Of a stretch of DNA of 64,000 nt, positions 9,364 to 17,667 are shown in pieces. The notes under the pieces are model-generated. The model was not told where the DNA came from and did not search any database. It saw nothing but the letters and a program-made list of their open reading frames with translations. Source of the DNA: Apilactobacillus quenuiae (GTDB lineage: Bacteria > Bacillota > Bacilli > Lactobacillales > Lactobacillaceae). The DNA lies in NCBI RefSeq assembly GCF_002994005.1, contig NZ_POSN01000003.1, forward strand, positions 96,446 to 160,445. The letters run 5' to 3'. Both the position numbers and the translations under genes were made by a program. How positions within the stretch are numbered: the first letter of the stretch is position 1; each line of letters begins with the position of its first letter.

Positions 9364-9381
9364 TGTGTAAATAGATAATAT
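9364..9381 (+). repeat. left inverted repeat core of the IS
   Basis: TGTGTAAATAGATAATAT, identical to the reverse complement of 10618-10635. It lies between the transposase stop codon and the WxL operon. Confidence 0.85.
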
Positions 9382-9398
9382 CTAATAAAAAATTCATT

Positions 9399-10541
9399 TT
9401 AAATTTGTTTAAAAATATTCTTAACTTGTTTTCTGTTTTTATTGTTGTAATCATATATTACATTAATAAGAACACGTTCAAATGAATTTATATTGGGGAA
9501 TTGTTCCCTTTTTTTAATTTGACGTTTTAATTTTTTATTAAAGCTCTCAATCATATTATTACTATAAATACTTCTTCTTATTGAAGATGGAAACAAAAGC
9601 CAATTTAAAAGATCTTCATGTTCATTAAGAATAGAACCTATTTTTTTATATTTATAAGACCAATCATCTACAATCTTTTCAAGAAGGTTTTTGCCATTAT
9701 TATAGCTATCAATACTATATATTTTATTGAAATCATTAATTATTAATTTTCTGTCTTTTCTTGATACTATTTTTAAAATTGATCTAGAAGTATGTATCAA
9801 GCATTTCTGATGAAGAGCATTAGTAAAATTTTTCTTAATAACTTTAGATAATCCATTTAGCCCATCTGTAACAAATAAAATAACATTAGATAATCCTCTA
9901 GACCTTAAGCTATTTAAAAATTTATCCCAAATATCTGAAGATTCTTTGTAATAAGTATAATAACCAAGTACTTCTCTATGACCCATAGAATTAACCCCAA
10001 TTGCAAGATAAACTGTTTCTTTTTGAACTCTCTTTCTTCTAACTTTAATATATGTTGCATCTAGATATACAACAACATAATTATCATTAAAAAGACGATT
10101 TTTAAAAGAAAATACTTTCTTATTAAAAACTTTATTTATATTTGATATGGTCTGTGGTGTATAATTTTTTCTATAAATTTGCCTAATTTCTTCAGAAATT
10201 TCACTAGTACTCATGCCTTTTTTATAAAGACTTGTAATAATATTATCAAAATCTAAAGTTCTTCTTTTATAAGCATGAATTACTTTTGATTGAAACAATC
10301 CTCTTCTATCTCTAGGTATAGTGAGATTAAGAACACCATATCGTGTAACTAATTTTCGTTTATAAGATCCGTTTCTATAGTTTTTTAATTCACTACGATT
10401 ATATTTCTCATACCCTAAAAAATGATTCAATTCATGTTTCATATATTCATTAATATTTTCTTCTAATGTTTTTCTAAGGCTTTCTCTCACATCAATTTCT
10501 TTATCAAAATATTTAATTACGTTATAACTTGAGTTATCCAA
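9399..10541 (-). CDS. IS256-family (mutator-type) transposase
   Basis: A 380-aa DDE transposase. It carries the N-terminal YRNGSYKRKLVTRYGVLNLTIPRDR block typical of IS256, then the catalytic residues in order: D in VVVYLDATYIKVRR, D in ILFVTDGLNG, and E in SNNMIESFNKKLKRQIKKR. Start is TTG with AAAGG upstream. Length and all three acidic residues appear intact, so the element may be active. It catalyses cut-and-paste or circle-forming transposition of its own element. Confidence 0.92.
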   Translation of the reverse strand: MDNSSYNVIKYFDKEIDVRESLRKTLEENINEYMKHELNHFLGYEKYNRSELKNYRNGSYKRKLVTRYGVLNLTIPRDRRGLFQSKVIHAYKRRTLDFDNIITSLYKKGMSTSEISEEIRQIYRKNYTPQTISNINKVFNKKVFSFKNRLFNDNYVVVYLDATYIKVRRKRVQKETVYLAIGVNSMGHREVLGYYTYYKESSDIWDKFLNSLRSRGLSNVILFVTDGLNGLSKVIKKNFTNALHQKCLIHTSRSILKIVSRKDRKLIINDFNKIYSIDSYNNGKNLLEKIVDDWSYKYKKIGSILNEHEDLLNWLLFPSSIRRSIYSNNMIESFNKKLKRQIKKREQFPNINSFERVLINVIYDYNNKNRKQVKNIFKQI

Positions 10542-10617
10542 TGAATAAACATACCTTTCTTAAATAAAAGTTCACATCTTTGCTATTTTATTTTAGGAGG
10601 GTATGGTTTTCAATCAC

Positions 10618-10635
10618 ATATTATCTATTTACACA
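10618..10635 (-). repeat. right inverted repeat core of the IS
   Basis: The reverse complement of the left core at 9364-9381, perfect over 18 bp. It lies upstream of the transposase start. Confidence 0.85.
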
Positions 10636-10807
10636 ATTTTATTTAAACACCCATATATCCTAATACTTACATATGTATTTATATTTCTTTGAAAAACTAA
10701 GATACATTCCGATATCTCGTCACAAAATATACAAAGAATAAATTTGTGTTCCCGTATAGCATTTATACATTAAGCATATAGACTAATTACAAAAAATATA
10801 AAGTAAG

Positions 10808-10850
10808 AAAAAAGCCAATCAACTATTATTAGTAGCTGATTGGCTTTTTA
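10808..10850. terminator. bidirectional rho-independent terminator
   Basis: AGCCAATCA (10813-10821) pairs with TGATTGGCT (10837-10845), flanked by A-run and T-run on both sides. It isolates the IS region from the gene at 10956. The 160 bp between the IS end and this hairpin show no further structure. Confidence 0.85.
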
Positions 10851-10902
10851 TTGTCTGGTTATGATAGTGATGATTATGTATTAATATTTGTATTTAGTTT
10901 AT

Positions 10903-10941
10903 AAAAAGAGAGTAGTTCATTTATAAAACTACTCTTAAAAA
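10903..10941 (-). terminator. terminator of the zinc-ribbon-like gene
   Basis: AGAGTAGTT (10909-10917) pairs with AACTACTCT (10927-10935). Read on the - strand the stem is followed by CTTTTTAT. It lies directly behind the stop codon of the gene at 10956. Confidence 0.8.
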
Positions 10942-10955
10942 ATTATTTATAAATA

Positions 10956-11828
10956 TTACCATTTTGGAATGTAAAAAGTCCTTGCAGAAGAAAAGAACTC
11001 TTTATTTAAATTATATGATTTGTGTTTCTTATTATAAATAACATCTCCAGCTGCAAAAATTAATTCTGGATACTTTTTCTTAGATAATTGTTCTAGTTGT
11101 TTTCCCAGAGAAGTCCTTGATAAACTCTTATCTTCAGCATTAATAAATGTGACAAGTCTACTACCATTTTCATCAGACTTAGCAGAACTTATTTTATAAA
11201 ATGTAGGATATTTATCCACAAAAGCTACAAATTTAAAATAATAAAATCTACTTTCTGTCAATTTAAAATTATCATCAAGTTCTTTTATTAATTCTTCAAC
11301 TTTTCTCTGTCCATCTTTACCATTAGCATTATTTCTTATATCATCATATTCAAAATGAACAGGTACAATATAATCCTTTCGAATAGATCCAAAATGAATT
11401 CTGTCCAATAAAGTCTGCATAGAAGATATATGGGTTTTATTAGATTTATTTTTTATATTTTTTGTCCCATTACTTTTTGTTATCTTACGTTTTGATTTAC
11501 CTTTTTTAATAGTCCTAGATGTAAGAACTATATTGTCCTTTGGAATTAATGAGGACATTTTTTTAATTCCATTTATTTTATTATTATTATGATTTTTAGA
11601 TAATTGTTCTTCTAATACTGATAGACATTCTTTAATATGTGGACTATTATGGTGACTTTCAGTAAAATGATATAAATTATTTTTAGGAGAAGTGTACAAA
11701 GTTAAAGGTATATCACATTTACTATCCAAGCATTTATAGTTATATTTATTTTCTGGATAATATAATTCATAAGCAGTATTTGCATCAACTTCCTCATTAT
11801 TCTCAGTATTAATTGCTCTTTGAACCAT
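10956..11828 (-). CDS. hypothetical protein with N-terminal zinc-ribbon-like motif
   Basis: A 290-aa protein of unknown function. The ATG at 11828 is chosen because AAAGGAG lies 9 nt upstream; the frame is open further up. The N-terminus holds YKCLDSKCDIPLTLY ... YHFTESHHNSPHIKEC (about 25-70), a Cys/His pattern resembling the zinc-ribbon head of CoiA-like competence proteins. A basic Lys/Asn-rich linker follows, and then a C-terminal globular part (VPVHFEYDDIRN ... SLGKQLEQLSKKKYPELIFAAGD) I do not recognise. It is flanked by terminators and is probably monocistronic. A link to competence or nucleic-acid binding is speculative. Confidence 0.6.
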   Translation of the reverse strand: MVQRAINTENNEEVDANTAYELYYPENKYNYKCLDSKCDIPLTLYTSPKNNLYHFTESHHNSPHIKECLSVLEEQLSKNHNNNKINGIKKMSSLIPKDNIVLTSRTIKKGKSKRKITKSNGTKNIKNKSNKTHISSMQTLLDRIHFGSIRKDYIVPVHFEYDDIRNNANGKDGQRKVEELIKELDDNFKLTESRFYYFKFVAFVDKYPTFYKISSAKSDENGSRLVTFINAEDKSLSRTSLGKQLEQLSKKKYPELIFAAGDVIYNKKHKSYNLNKEFFSSARTFYIPKW

Positions 11829-11907
11829 TGAATTCATCTCCTTTAAAGATAAGTTTAACACGAATTAGTTATACCTTTATAAACAATATTAAATTACAAA
11901 AACCTCA

Positions 11908-12387
11908 TCACTTATGGTACGGACTACCTTCATTAATCATAAATGCTCGATAAACTTGTTCAGTTAAGACTAAGCGCATTAATTGATGAGGCAAAGTAAA
12001 CTTTCCAAAAGAAATTTGGGTATCAGCTCTTTTTAAAACTTTGGGTGATAATCCCAGTGATCCTCCAATCACAAAAGTAATATCTGAATTACCATATGTA
12101 GTTAACTTATCTAATTCTTTTGCAAATTCTTCAGAAGTTCTCTCTTTACCTAAAATGGCTAAAGCATAGACGTATTCACGATCTGAAATTTTAGCAAGAA
12201 TGCGATCTCCTTCCTTATCCATCACATTATCCATTTGTGATTGACTAAGTGATTCTGGAGCTTTCTCATCTGGAACTTCAATAATCCGAAATTTACAAAA
12301 ACGTGATAAACGCTTAGCGTACTCGGCAATTCCAGCTTTAAAGTACTTTTCTTTTAATTTTCCCACAACAACTAATTTAATATTCAT
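11908..12387 (-). CDS. rlmH: 23S rRNA pseudouridine1915 N3-methyltransferase RlmH
   Basis: A 159-aa SPOUT-class methyltransferase of the usual family length. It modifies pseudouridine 1915 in helix 69 of 23S rRNA with S-adenosylmethionine. The N-terminus [20 protein letters not shown], the SAM-binding trefoil-knot loop [11 protein letters not shown] and the C-terminal [19 protein letters not shown] ... GSPYHK are all present. AAAGG lies upstream of the ATG. In many lactobacilli rlmH sits near the replication origin; the DnaA boxes directly upstream agree with that. Confidence 0.97.
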   Translation of the reverse strand: MNIKLVVVGKLKEKYFKAGIAEYAKRLSRFCKFRIIEVPDEKAPESLSQSQMDNVMDKEGDRILAKISDREYVYALAILGKERTSEEFAKELDKLTTYGNSDITFVIGGSLGLSPKVLKRADTQISFGKFTLPHQLMRLVLTEQVYRAFMINEGSPYHK

Positions 12388-12480
12388 TTGTGAAATTTTC
12401 CTTTCGAATATATGTTCGTACCATATTTAGTGTTAAATATTTTTTTGTATACCACCATTATGGTTAGTTAAATGTCAAGA

Positions 12481-12609
12481 CTATCCACAGAGTTATCCAC
12501 AAGCTGTTACTAATTATTTTTTTGTGTAACAGCTATTAATCACTATTATATCAACGATACAATACTGATATTTTTTCGTGGAACATTTTTATCCACAGAG
12601 TTATCCACA
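12481..12609 (+). promoter_or_regulatory. DnaA-box cluster (two pairs of TTATCCACA)
   Basis: CTATCCACA (12481-12489) and TTATCCACA (12493-12501) form one pair. TTATCCACA (12589-12597) and TTATCCACA (12601-12609) form a second. Boxes in each pair are separated by 3 bp and lie in the same orientation. Three of four match the DnaA consensus exactly. Between the pairs a 9-bp perfect inverted repeat occurs (AGCTGTTAC 12502-12510, GTAACAGCT 12526-12534). A strongly AT-rich stretch follows to about 12960. No dnaA or dnaN gene is in the window, so this looks like an accessory DnaA cluster near the origin. Confidence 0.75.
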
Positions 12610-12720
12610 AGCAAATTAAAATCATTAACATAAAAAATAAAATACGTATCAATCCCTTTTATAACAGTAAAAAACATTATATCAAATAATTATATTTAAC
12701 ATATTTATAATGTCATTCTT

Positions 12721-12757
12721 AATTTGTGAAATATAAGTCAAAATAATTTCACAAATT
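12721..12757. repeat. perfect 12-bp inverted repeat upstream of catalase
   Basis: AATTTGTGAAAT (12721-12732) and ATTTCACAAATT (12746-12757) are perfect inverted copies separated by 13 bp. There is no T-run, so it is not a terminator. It may be an operator, or part of the DnaA-box region. The rest of 12610-12960 is AT-rich without genes. Confidence 0.5.
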
Positions 12758-12988
12758 AATTGCTCATGATAATACTTAATGTTCGGTATTTTATATATTA
12801 ATTTAACATTATATCAATAATTATTATATTAACCAAAAGTACAATTTTTTACATCAATTGGTATGGTAACATCAATAATTTAAATTTAGCTATTAAATGT
12901 TTATCAAAATTAAGCCCTTTTATTTGTTTATTAATAATATATATACAATAATATATTTGTAGTAAAAGTGATAAGGAGGAAATATTTT

Positions 12989-14440
12989 ATGACTGATAAA
13001 TTAACCACAGATGAAGGCCAACCCTGGGCAGATAATAACCATTCATTAACTGCTGGTAATCGTGGACCTGTTTTATTACAAGACTATCAATTAATTGAAA
13101 AGTTGGCTCACTTTAACCGTGAACGTATCCCTGAACGTGTTGTTCATGCTAAGGGTGCTGGTGCAAAGGGTGTATTTAAATTAACTCGTGATATGAGTGA
13201 ATACACCAAAGCTGATTTATTTAATGGTAAAGGTAAAGAAACTCCAATGACTATCAGATTTTCTGAAGTTGCTGGTGAAATGGGATATCCAGATACCCTT
13301 CGTGATGTCCGTGGATTTTCAATGAAGTTCTACACTAAACAAGGAAATTACGATATTGTTGGTAATAATACTCCTATTTTCTTTGTTAATGATCCATTAA
13401 AGTTCCCTGACTTTATTCATTCACAAAAACGCGATCCTGCTACTCACCTAAGATCACAAGATATGCAATGGGATTTCTGGGCACACTCACCTGAATCATT
13501 ACACCAAGTAACATATTTAATGGGTGATCGTGGTAATCCAGCTAGCTATGCTAATATGAATGGATATGGATCACATACATTCAAGTGGGTCAATGAAGAT
13601 GGTAAACCTTGCTGGGTTAAATATCATTTCATCTCCGAACAAGGTGTTAAGAATATGACTGAAGCACAAGCTAACAAAACTGCTTCAGAAAACACTGATT
13701 ACTTAATCCAAGATTTATATGATCGTATTAAAAAAGGTGACTATCCTAAATGGAAAGTTTGTGTTCAAATTATTCCTTATGAAGAAGGTTTAAATTACAA
13801 ATATGATATTTTTGATGTTACCAAGACCATTTCACACAAAGACTATCCACTTAAAGAAATCGGTGAATTTACATTAAATGAAAATCCAGCTAACTACTTT
13901 GACGATGTTGAAGAAGCTGCTTTCTCACCTGCCAATATGGTTCCAGGAATTGAACCATCAATGGATAAATTATTGCAAGGTCGTTTATTTGCTTACAAAG
14001 ATGCTGAAAGATATCGTCTTGGAGCAAACTACGAAAAGTTACCTATCAATCGTCCTAAGAATGAAGTTCATAATTATGCTCGTGATGGATTCATGGCACA
14101 AGGACAAAATGGTGATGTAAATTACGAACCTAATGGTGAAAATGGTCCAACAGAAGATCCACATGCAAAAATTAAGCCTTACAAGGTAGATGGTGAAGCT
14201 GGAAATTACAAGACTTACGATGATGATCCATACTCACAAGTTGGTGCTTTATACAATGTATACTCTGATGCTGAAAAAGATCGTCTAATTGAAACTCTTA
14301 AGAATACTTTAGGTACAATTAAGAGTCATGAAAACAAAGTCTTAGAAACTCGTATGTTCTACAAGGCAGACCATGATTATGGTATTCGTGTAGCTAAAGC
14401 TCTTGGTTTAGACATGGATGAAATTACCAAAGAAGACTAA
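12989..14440 (+). CDS. katA: heme-dependent monofunctional catalase
   Basis: About 483 aa. The ATG at 12989 has AAGGAGG 8 nt upstream; an in-frame GTG at 12968 would put the ribosome site inside the gene. It decomposes hydrogen peroxide to water and oxygen in the cytoplasm. The distal catalytic His lies in RIPERVVHAKGAG, the catalytic Asn in DIVGNNTPIFFVND, and the proximal heme-ligand Tyr region is RLFAYKDAERYRLG. Length matches the small-subunit (clade 3) catalases. No heme biosynthesis genes are in the window, so heme may have to come from the environment. The long AT-rich upstream region may hold a PerR-like site, but I could not show it. Confidence 0.95.
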   Translation: MTDKLTTDEGQPWADNNHSLTAGNRGPVLLQDYQLIEKLAHFNRERIPERVVHAKGAGAKGVFKLTRDMSEYTKADLFNGKGKETPMTIRFSEVAGEMGYPDTLRDVRGFSMKFYTKQGNYDIVGNNTPIFFVNDPLKFPDFIHSQKRDPATHLRSQDMQWDFWAHSPESLHQVTYLMGDRGNPASYANMNGYGSHTFKWVNEDGKPCWVKYHFISEQGVKNMTEAQANKTASENTDYLIQDLYDRIKKGDYPKWKVCVQIIPYEEGLNYKYDIFDVTKTISHKDYPLKEIGEFTLNENPANYFDDVEEAAFSPANMVPGIEPSMDKLLQGRLFAYKDAERYRLGANYEKLPINRPKNEVHNYARDGFMAQGQNGDVNYEPNGENGPTEDPHAKIKPYKVDGEAGNYKTYDDDPYSQVGALYNVYSDAEKDRLIETLKNTLGTIKSHENKVLETRMFYKADHDYGIRVAKALGLDMDEITKED

Positions 14441-14460
14441 ATAAACATAAATATTTTTGA

Positions 14461-14487
14461 AGATTGCCGATATGGCAATCTTTTTTT
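14461..14487 (+). terminator. terminator of katA
   Basis: AGATTGCC (14461-14468) and GGCAATCT (14474-14481) form an 8-bp stem followed by seven T. Confidence 0.9.
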
Positions 14488-14658
14488 ATGCATATGTATG
14501 ATACTTTTGTACACAATATGTCAGAATTGTAATATTAAATAATATAACTGTAATTATCTAATAACGTTACTGATACATTTCCCATGTATAGTTATAAATA
14601 TAAATTAAACGAACGAAATAAATTTTAAATAATTTAATACAAGGAGAAATGTTATATT

Positions 14659-15033
14659 TTGAATAGTCTTAAAAAATCAATTATTAAATACACAGTAATC
14701 GCGTTAGGTACATTTGCTTTATTATTTGCGTTTAACCTATCAACTAACAACCAAAATAATGCTCAAGCTGCTACTAACTGGCAAACAGTTGCTGAAAAAG
14801 GTTTATCAAAATCACAAGTTGCTGCTAGACGTTGGGTTTCATTTCATGAATCAACTAACAGATACTATGCAAGAAATGGTAGCTGTTATGGTAAGTTCCA
14901 ATTAAGTATTGGTTACTTACATGGTAACTATTCACATAAGAATCAAGAATTAACTGCTAATCGTTATGTTAAAAGCCGTTATGGTACATGGACAAATGCT
15001 AAACATTTCTGGCAAACACATCATTGGTATTAA
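14659..15033 (+). CDS. secreted Apf-like protein with lysozyme-fold C-terminal domain
   Basis: A 124-aa protein. TTG start with AAGGAG 12 nt upstream; the nearby ATG at 14649 runs into a stop after five codons. A signal peptide ends at AQA-A (about residue 37). The remaining 85 residues (AARRWVSFHESTNRYYARNG ... YGKFQLSIGYLHGNYSHKNQ ... ANRYVKSRYGTWTNAKHFWQ) match the C-terminal domain of aggregation-promoting factors, a lysozyme-like fold with a glutamate in HES. Usual Apf proteins carry a LysM or linker region before it; none is present here. A role in cell-wall remodelling or surface binding is inferred. Confidence 0.8.
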   Translation: MNSLKKSIIKYTVIALGTFALLFAFNLSTNNQNNAQAATNWQTVAEKGLSKSQVAARRWVSFHESTNRYYARNGSCYGKFQLSIGYLHGNYSHKNQELTANRYVKSRYGTWTNAKHFWQTHHWY

Positions 15034-15036
15034 AAT

Positions 15037-15077
15037 CAAAAAAAGCTCATCGACTATTAAGTTGGTGAGCTTTTTTT
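15037..15077 (+). terminator. terminator of the Apf-like gene
   Basis: AGCTCATCGACT (15044-15055) and AGTTGGTGAGCT (15060-15071) form a 12-bp stem with two G-T pairs, followed by seven T. Confidence 0.9.
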
Positions 15078-15118
15078 GAAATAGTGATAAAATAGTTTTA
15101 ATAAATAAAAGTTTTGAG

Positions 15119-15559
15119 GTGTTAAGTATCAACAATTATTATATAGTTGATAAATCACTATTACCGGAGTCTTTTAGTCGAGTAATAAATGCAAGAAAAT
15201 TATTAAGTACCGGTAAAGTTAAAAATGTTAGTGAAGCCGTCAAAAAAGTTGGTATTAGTCGTGCCAGTTATTATAAATATAAAGACTTTGTATATGAAGC
15301 TGAAAACAATCAACAACGTAAGGCTGTAATTTCATTTTTATTAAATCATAAAAGTGGTATCTTATCTGAAGTACTAAATAGAATTTCAAAAACTAATGCT
15401 AATATTTTAACCATTAATCAAAATATTCCTATAAATAATATGGCCAATGTAGTAATTTCCTTGGACATCAATAAAATGAATATTTCAGTTGATGAAATGA
15501 TGAATAAAATAAGACAATTTAAGGATACAAGTAAAGTTAGATTAATTACTATAGAGTAA
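15119..15559 (+). CDS. pheB: ACT-domain protein, PheB/UPF0735 family
   Basis: Up to 146 aa. The N-terminus YYIVDKSLLPESFSRVI and the helix-turn-helix-like KNVSEAVKKVGISRASYYKYKDFV are typical of PheB-type ACT proteins. The ACT domain is about residues 68-145 (FLLNHKSGILSEVLNRISKT). These proteins are thought to sense amino acids, probably Phe or other aromatic ones. The start is uncertain. The only standard in-frame start is GTG 15119, which lies inside the ribosome site GAGGTG (15116-15121). The codon at ideal spacing, and matching the family N-terminus, is ATC at 15128. It stands alone between two terminators. Confidence 0.85.
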   Translation: MLSINNYYIVDKSLLPESFSRVINARKLLSTGKVKNVSEAVKKVGISRASYYKYKDFVYEAENNQQRKAVISFLLNHKSGILSEVLNRISKTNANILTINQNIPINNMANVVISLDINKMNISVDEMMNKIRQFKDTSKVRLITIE

Positions 15560-15590
15560 AAAATAGAAATCCAAACGGATTTCTATTTTT
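15559..15590. terminator. bidirectional terminator between convergent genes
   Basis: AAAAATAGAAATCC (15559-15572) and GGATTTCTATTTTT (15577-15590) form a 14-bp stem with a 4-nt loop. It serves both pheB and the GPP34-like gene. Confidence 0.9.
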
Positions 15591-16282
15591 TATATGATTG
15601 TTTGTGATTTTGTATTATATGAAGCTGGTGATTCTTTAGCAACTAAAGTTGAAACTTTTTGCATATGATCACCAAAATCACGAATTAATTTTTGAATTTG
15701 TAAATATTCATCATGTGTTTCTAAAAGATTCATTCTTTTGATAATTGCACGACGTTCACGATTACGAAAACATAGTTTAAGTTGACGACTTACATTCAAT
15801 ATTTCAGTTAAACAAAAAACATTAACTGACATAGGTGCCGTTCCTAACATCTGGCTAGCAATATGATCAATAATTTCTTGGTTAGTTTGATGCTTAGGAA
15901 CAAAAGTTCTAACTTTGTGTAGAAGACCTTTCTTCTTTTCAACTACGTGTCCATACTCAGCAAATTGTTCGCCTAATGCCATATAGGTATGTTTCATCAC
16001 ATCTATATTTTGCAATAATTTAGCAATAACTGTATCAACATCAGAATCCTTATTTCTCTCAATTAAATCCATAAATGAATTTAAGAAGTACAATTGATGT
16101 GGTAAATTATTAGAAATTTGAATCTTATTATCCTCACCTATACTAATAACATCTGCAGCTGCTAAATCTATCAAACAGCTATCGACTAGGTATGCACGTG
16201 AACGAATATTTTTTAACATTACTCTACTATCTTTTGATTTACTAGTAATCAAAAAATACATTTCAGCAGTTGTAAGTGCCAT
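15590..16282 (-). CDS. GPP34 (GOLPH3)-like protein
   Basis: About 230 aa. The ATG at 16282 (MALTTAEMYFLIT) is chosen because GGAGG lies 7 nt upstream; the frame opens at 16321 without a ribosome site. The opening LTTAEMYFLITSKS, then SRAYLVDSCLIDLAAADVISIG, follows the GPP34 pattern of an LxLAEE-type helix and a winged-helix-like segment (LxxALLxELxxxGRI). In eukaryotes these proteins bind phosphoinositides; bacterial homologues are uncharacterised. It is soluble, with no membrane helices. It is followed downstream by a shared terminator and preceded by a GDPD gene on the same strand. The family call is moderate. Confidence 0.6.
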   Translation of the reverse strand: MALTTAEMYFLITSKSKDSRVMLKNIRSRAYLVDSCLIDLAAADVISIGEDNKIQISNNLPHQLYFLNSFMDLIERNKDSDVDTVIAKLLQNIDVMKHTYMALGEQFAEYGHVVEKKKGLLHKVRTFVPKHQTNQEIIDHIASQMLGTAPMSVNVFCLTEILNVSRQLKLCFRNRERRAIIKRMNLLETHDEYLQIQKLIRDFGDHMQKVSTLVAKESPASYNTKSQTII

Positions 16283-16349
16283 GATGTAGCCTCCGTGAAA
16301 AGAATAGCAATATTTTACCATTTAAACATAACTTTTGCAGTAATATTTG

Positions 16350-17036
16350 CTAGCTTTGTATTTCATTTTTTATTTTATTAGCACGCTCAAAATTATTGGT
16401 GAATAGTCCTTTTATGTGTTTCTTTAATAAAAAGCGCAAACGTAAAATGTGATTAACAGTAAATATTAGTTCTTGATTCTCAATTTCTTCTTGAAAGAAT
16501 TTCAAATGTAGTGAGTCAAGATGATGTTTTTGCATAAACATTTGCGGATGCTTAATTTTTCTTACTGATAAAAAGCAAAACTTTTGGCTATTATCCAACT
16601 TTTGGGCAATCTTTAAAGAATCCATATTAAATGATGAATAAATAACTGGATGACACAAATGATATTCACCCATCATTTTAATCACAATATTTTCAATTCC
16701 ACGATAATGAATTTTATTAGTTTTAAATTCTAAGTTTAGATAAATATCCTTGTTTTCAACCAAATCTAGTAATTCGCTTAAAGTCGGAATAGGTTCATAG
16801 TTATCCAAAGAAAACTGTCGAAGTTCATCTAAATTATAATCTTTAACAAAGCCACGACCATCAGTGGTTCGATTAATTTTTTCATCATGAATTATTACTG
16901 GAATATTATCTTTTGTTAAATGCACATCAAATTCAATACCATCAATATGATGATTAATAGCATATCGAAATCCCTGAATTGAATTTTCTGGATATTCAGC
17001 AGGAAATCCACGATGCCCGAAAATCAAAGTCTTCAA
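16350..17036 (-). CDS. glycerophosphodiester phosphodiesterase
   Basis: About 228 aa. The TTG start at 17036 (MKTLIFGHRGFPAEYPENS) has GGGGGGTGG 5 nt upstream and matches the family start. It hydrolyses glycerophosphodiesters to an alcohol and glycerol-3-phosphate. Catalytic and metal residues are visible in GHRG, IEFDVHLTKD and IIHDEKINRTTDG. No signal peptide is present, so it is cytoplasmic and of the UgpQ type. It lies 67 bp upstream of the GPP34-like gene on the same strand and may be co-transcribed with it. Confidence 0.92.
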   Translation of the reverse strand: MKTLIFGHRGFPAEYPENSIQGFRYAINHHIDGIEFDVHLTKDNIPVIIHDEKINRTTDGRGFVKDYNLDELRQFSLDNYEPIPTLSELLDLVENKDIYLNLEFKTNKIHYRGIENIVIKMMGEYHLCHPVIYSSFNMDSLKIAQKLDNSQKFCFLSVRKIKHPQMFMQKHHLDSLHLKFFQEEIENQELIFTVNHILRLRFLLKKHIKGLFTNNFERANKIKNEIQS

Positions 17037-17158
17037 GATAACCACCCCCCTATATAAATTCATTTACTTTTAATGATAAATCTATTTTAGAATTTTGCAA
17101 ATAATCAATTTATAGAATGTTATAATAATATTAACAAATTTTTTATTAGGAGGATACT

Positions 17159-17650
17159 ATGATTTATGCAATTATCAGTTTCATAGCTGGATACATAATG
17201 TTTGTTTTTTGTTTGTTTCAAGGTGTTTTGGATATGTCTGCCCAAATAAATGAAATTCATAAAGCTGAAAATTCATCCAAAAAATTTAAAGCTATTAGAA
17301 CTGGACTATGGATGATACCACCCCTAAAAATTATACTTGAAAGAAACCGCTTAAGAAATATTGTTAAAAGCAGTGGTAACTCCAAAGAGGATGCTGAACG
17401 TTTCAAAAAATTTTATGATATTTCCAATCAATCTACTGCTTGGGCATATATTTCATTTGCTTGTATGTTAGATTCAATTGTTTCTATCAAAACAGTTTTT
17501 GATGCTTTTAGATGGCATCTAACATTGCCACTATTCAGTGTATTATCTTTAATAGTAATTATTGCTGGCTATGCACAAGTTATGTATCGTGCTTCAGACG
17601 ATCGTGAAGAAAAACTAAGCGCTAAGATTAATCGATTAGGAAAACAATAA
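17159..17650 (+). CDS. hypothetical membrane protein
   Basis: A 163-aa protein with about three hydrophobic segments (about 1-24, 98-115 and 122-142) and a basic, charged middle part. AGGAGG lies before the ATG. I do not recognise the family. It is 17 bp upstream of the ArsR-type repressor gene and probably in the same transcript, which hints at metal homeostasis, but nothing in the sequence itself shows that. Confidence 0.7.
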   Translation: MIYAIISFIAGYIMFVFCLFQGVLDMSAQINEIHKAENSSKKFKAIRTGLWMIPPLKIILERNRLRNIVKSSGNSKEDAERFKKFYDISNQSTAWAYISFACMLDSIVSIKTVFDAFRWHLTLPLFSVLSLIVIIAGYAQVMYRASDDREEKLSAKINRLGKQ

Positions 17651-17667
17651 TTTAATTGGAGGAAATA

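Larger units (their letters stand above)
9350..10650 (-). mobile_element. IS256-family insertion sequence
   Basis: A single transposase gene is flanked by inverted repeats. The 18-bp core TGTGTAAATAGATAATAT is perfect at 9364-9381 and, inverted, at 10618-10635. Less exact matching continues outward to GTGT at about 9351 and its inverted counterpart at about 10650. Exact ends and an 8-bp target duplication could not be defined by eye. The transposase reads toward the WxL operon with no terminator in between, so read-through into 9264-3601 is possible. Confidence 0.8.

Noticed and set aside
12571-12592. parS-like half site (TGTTCCACG on the - strand)
   Set aside because: The second half of the palindrome is absent; only nine positions match the Firmicutes parS sequence.
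12815-12829. PerR-box-like sequence upstream of katA
   Set aside because: Twelve of 14 defined positions match TTATAATNATTATAA, but the whole region is so AT-rich that such matches are expected by chance.
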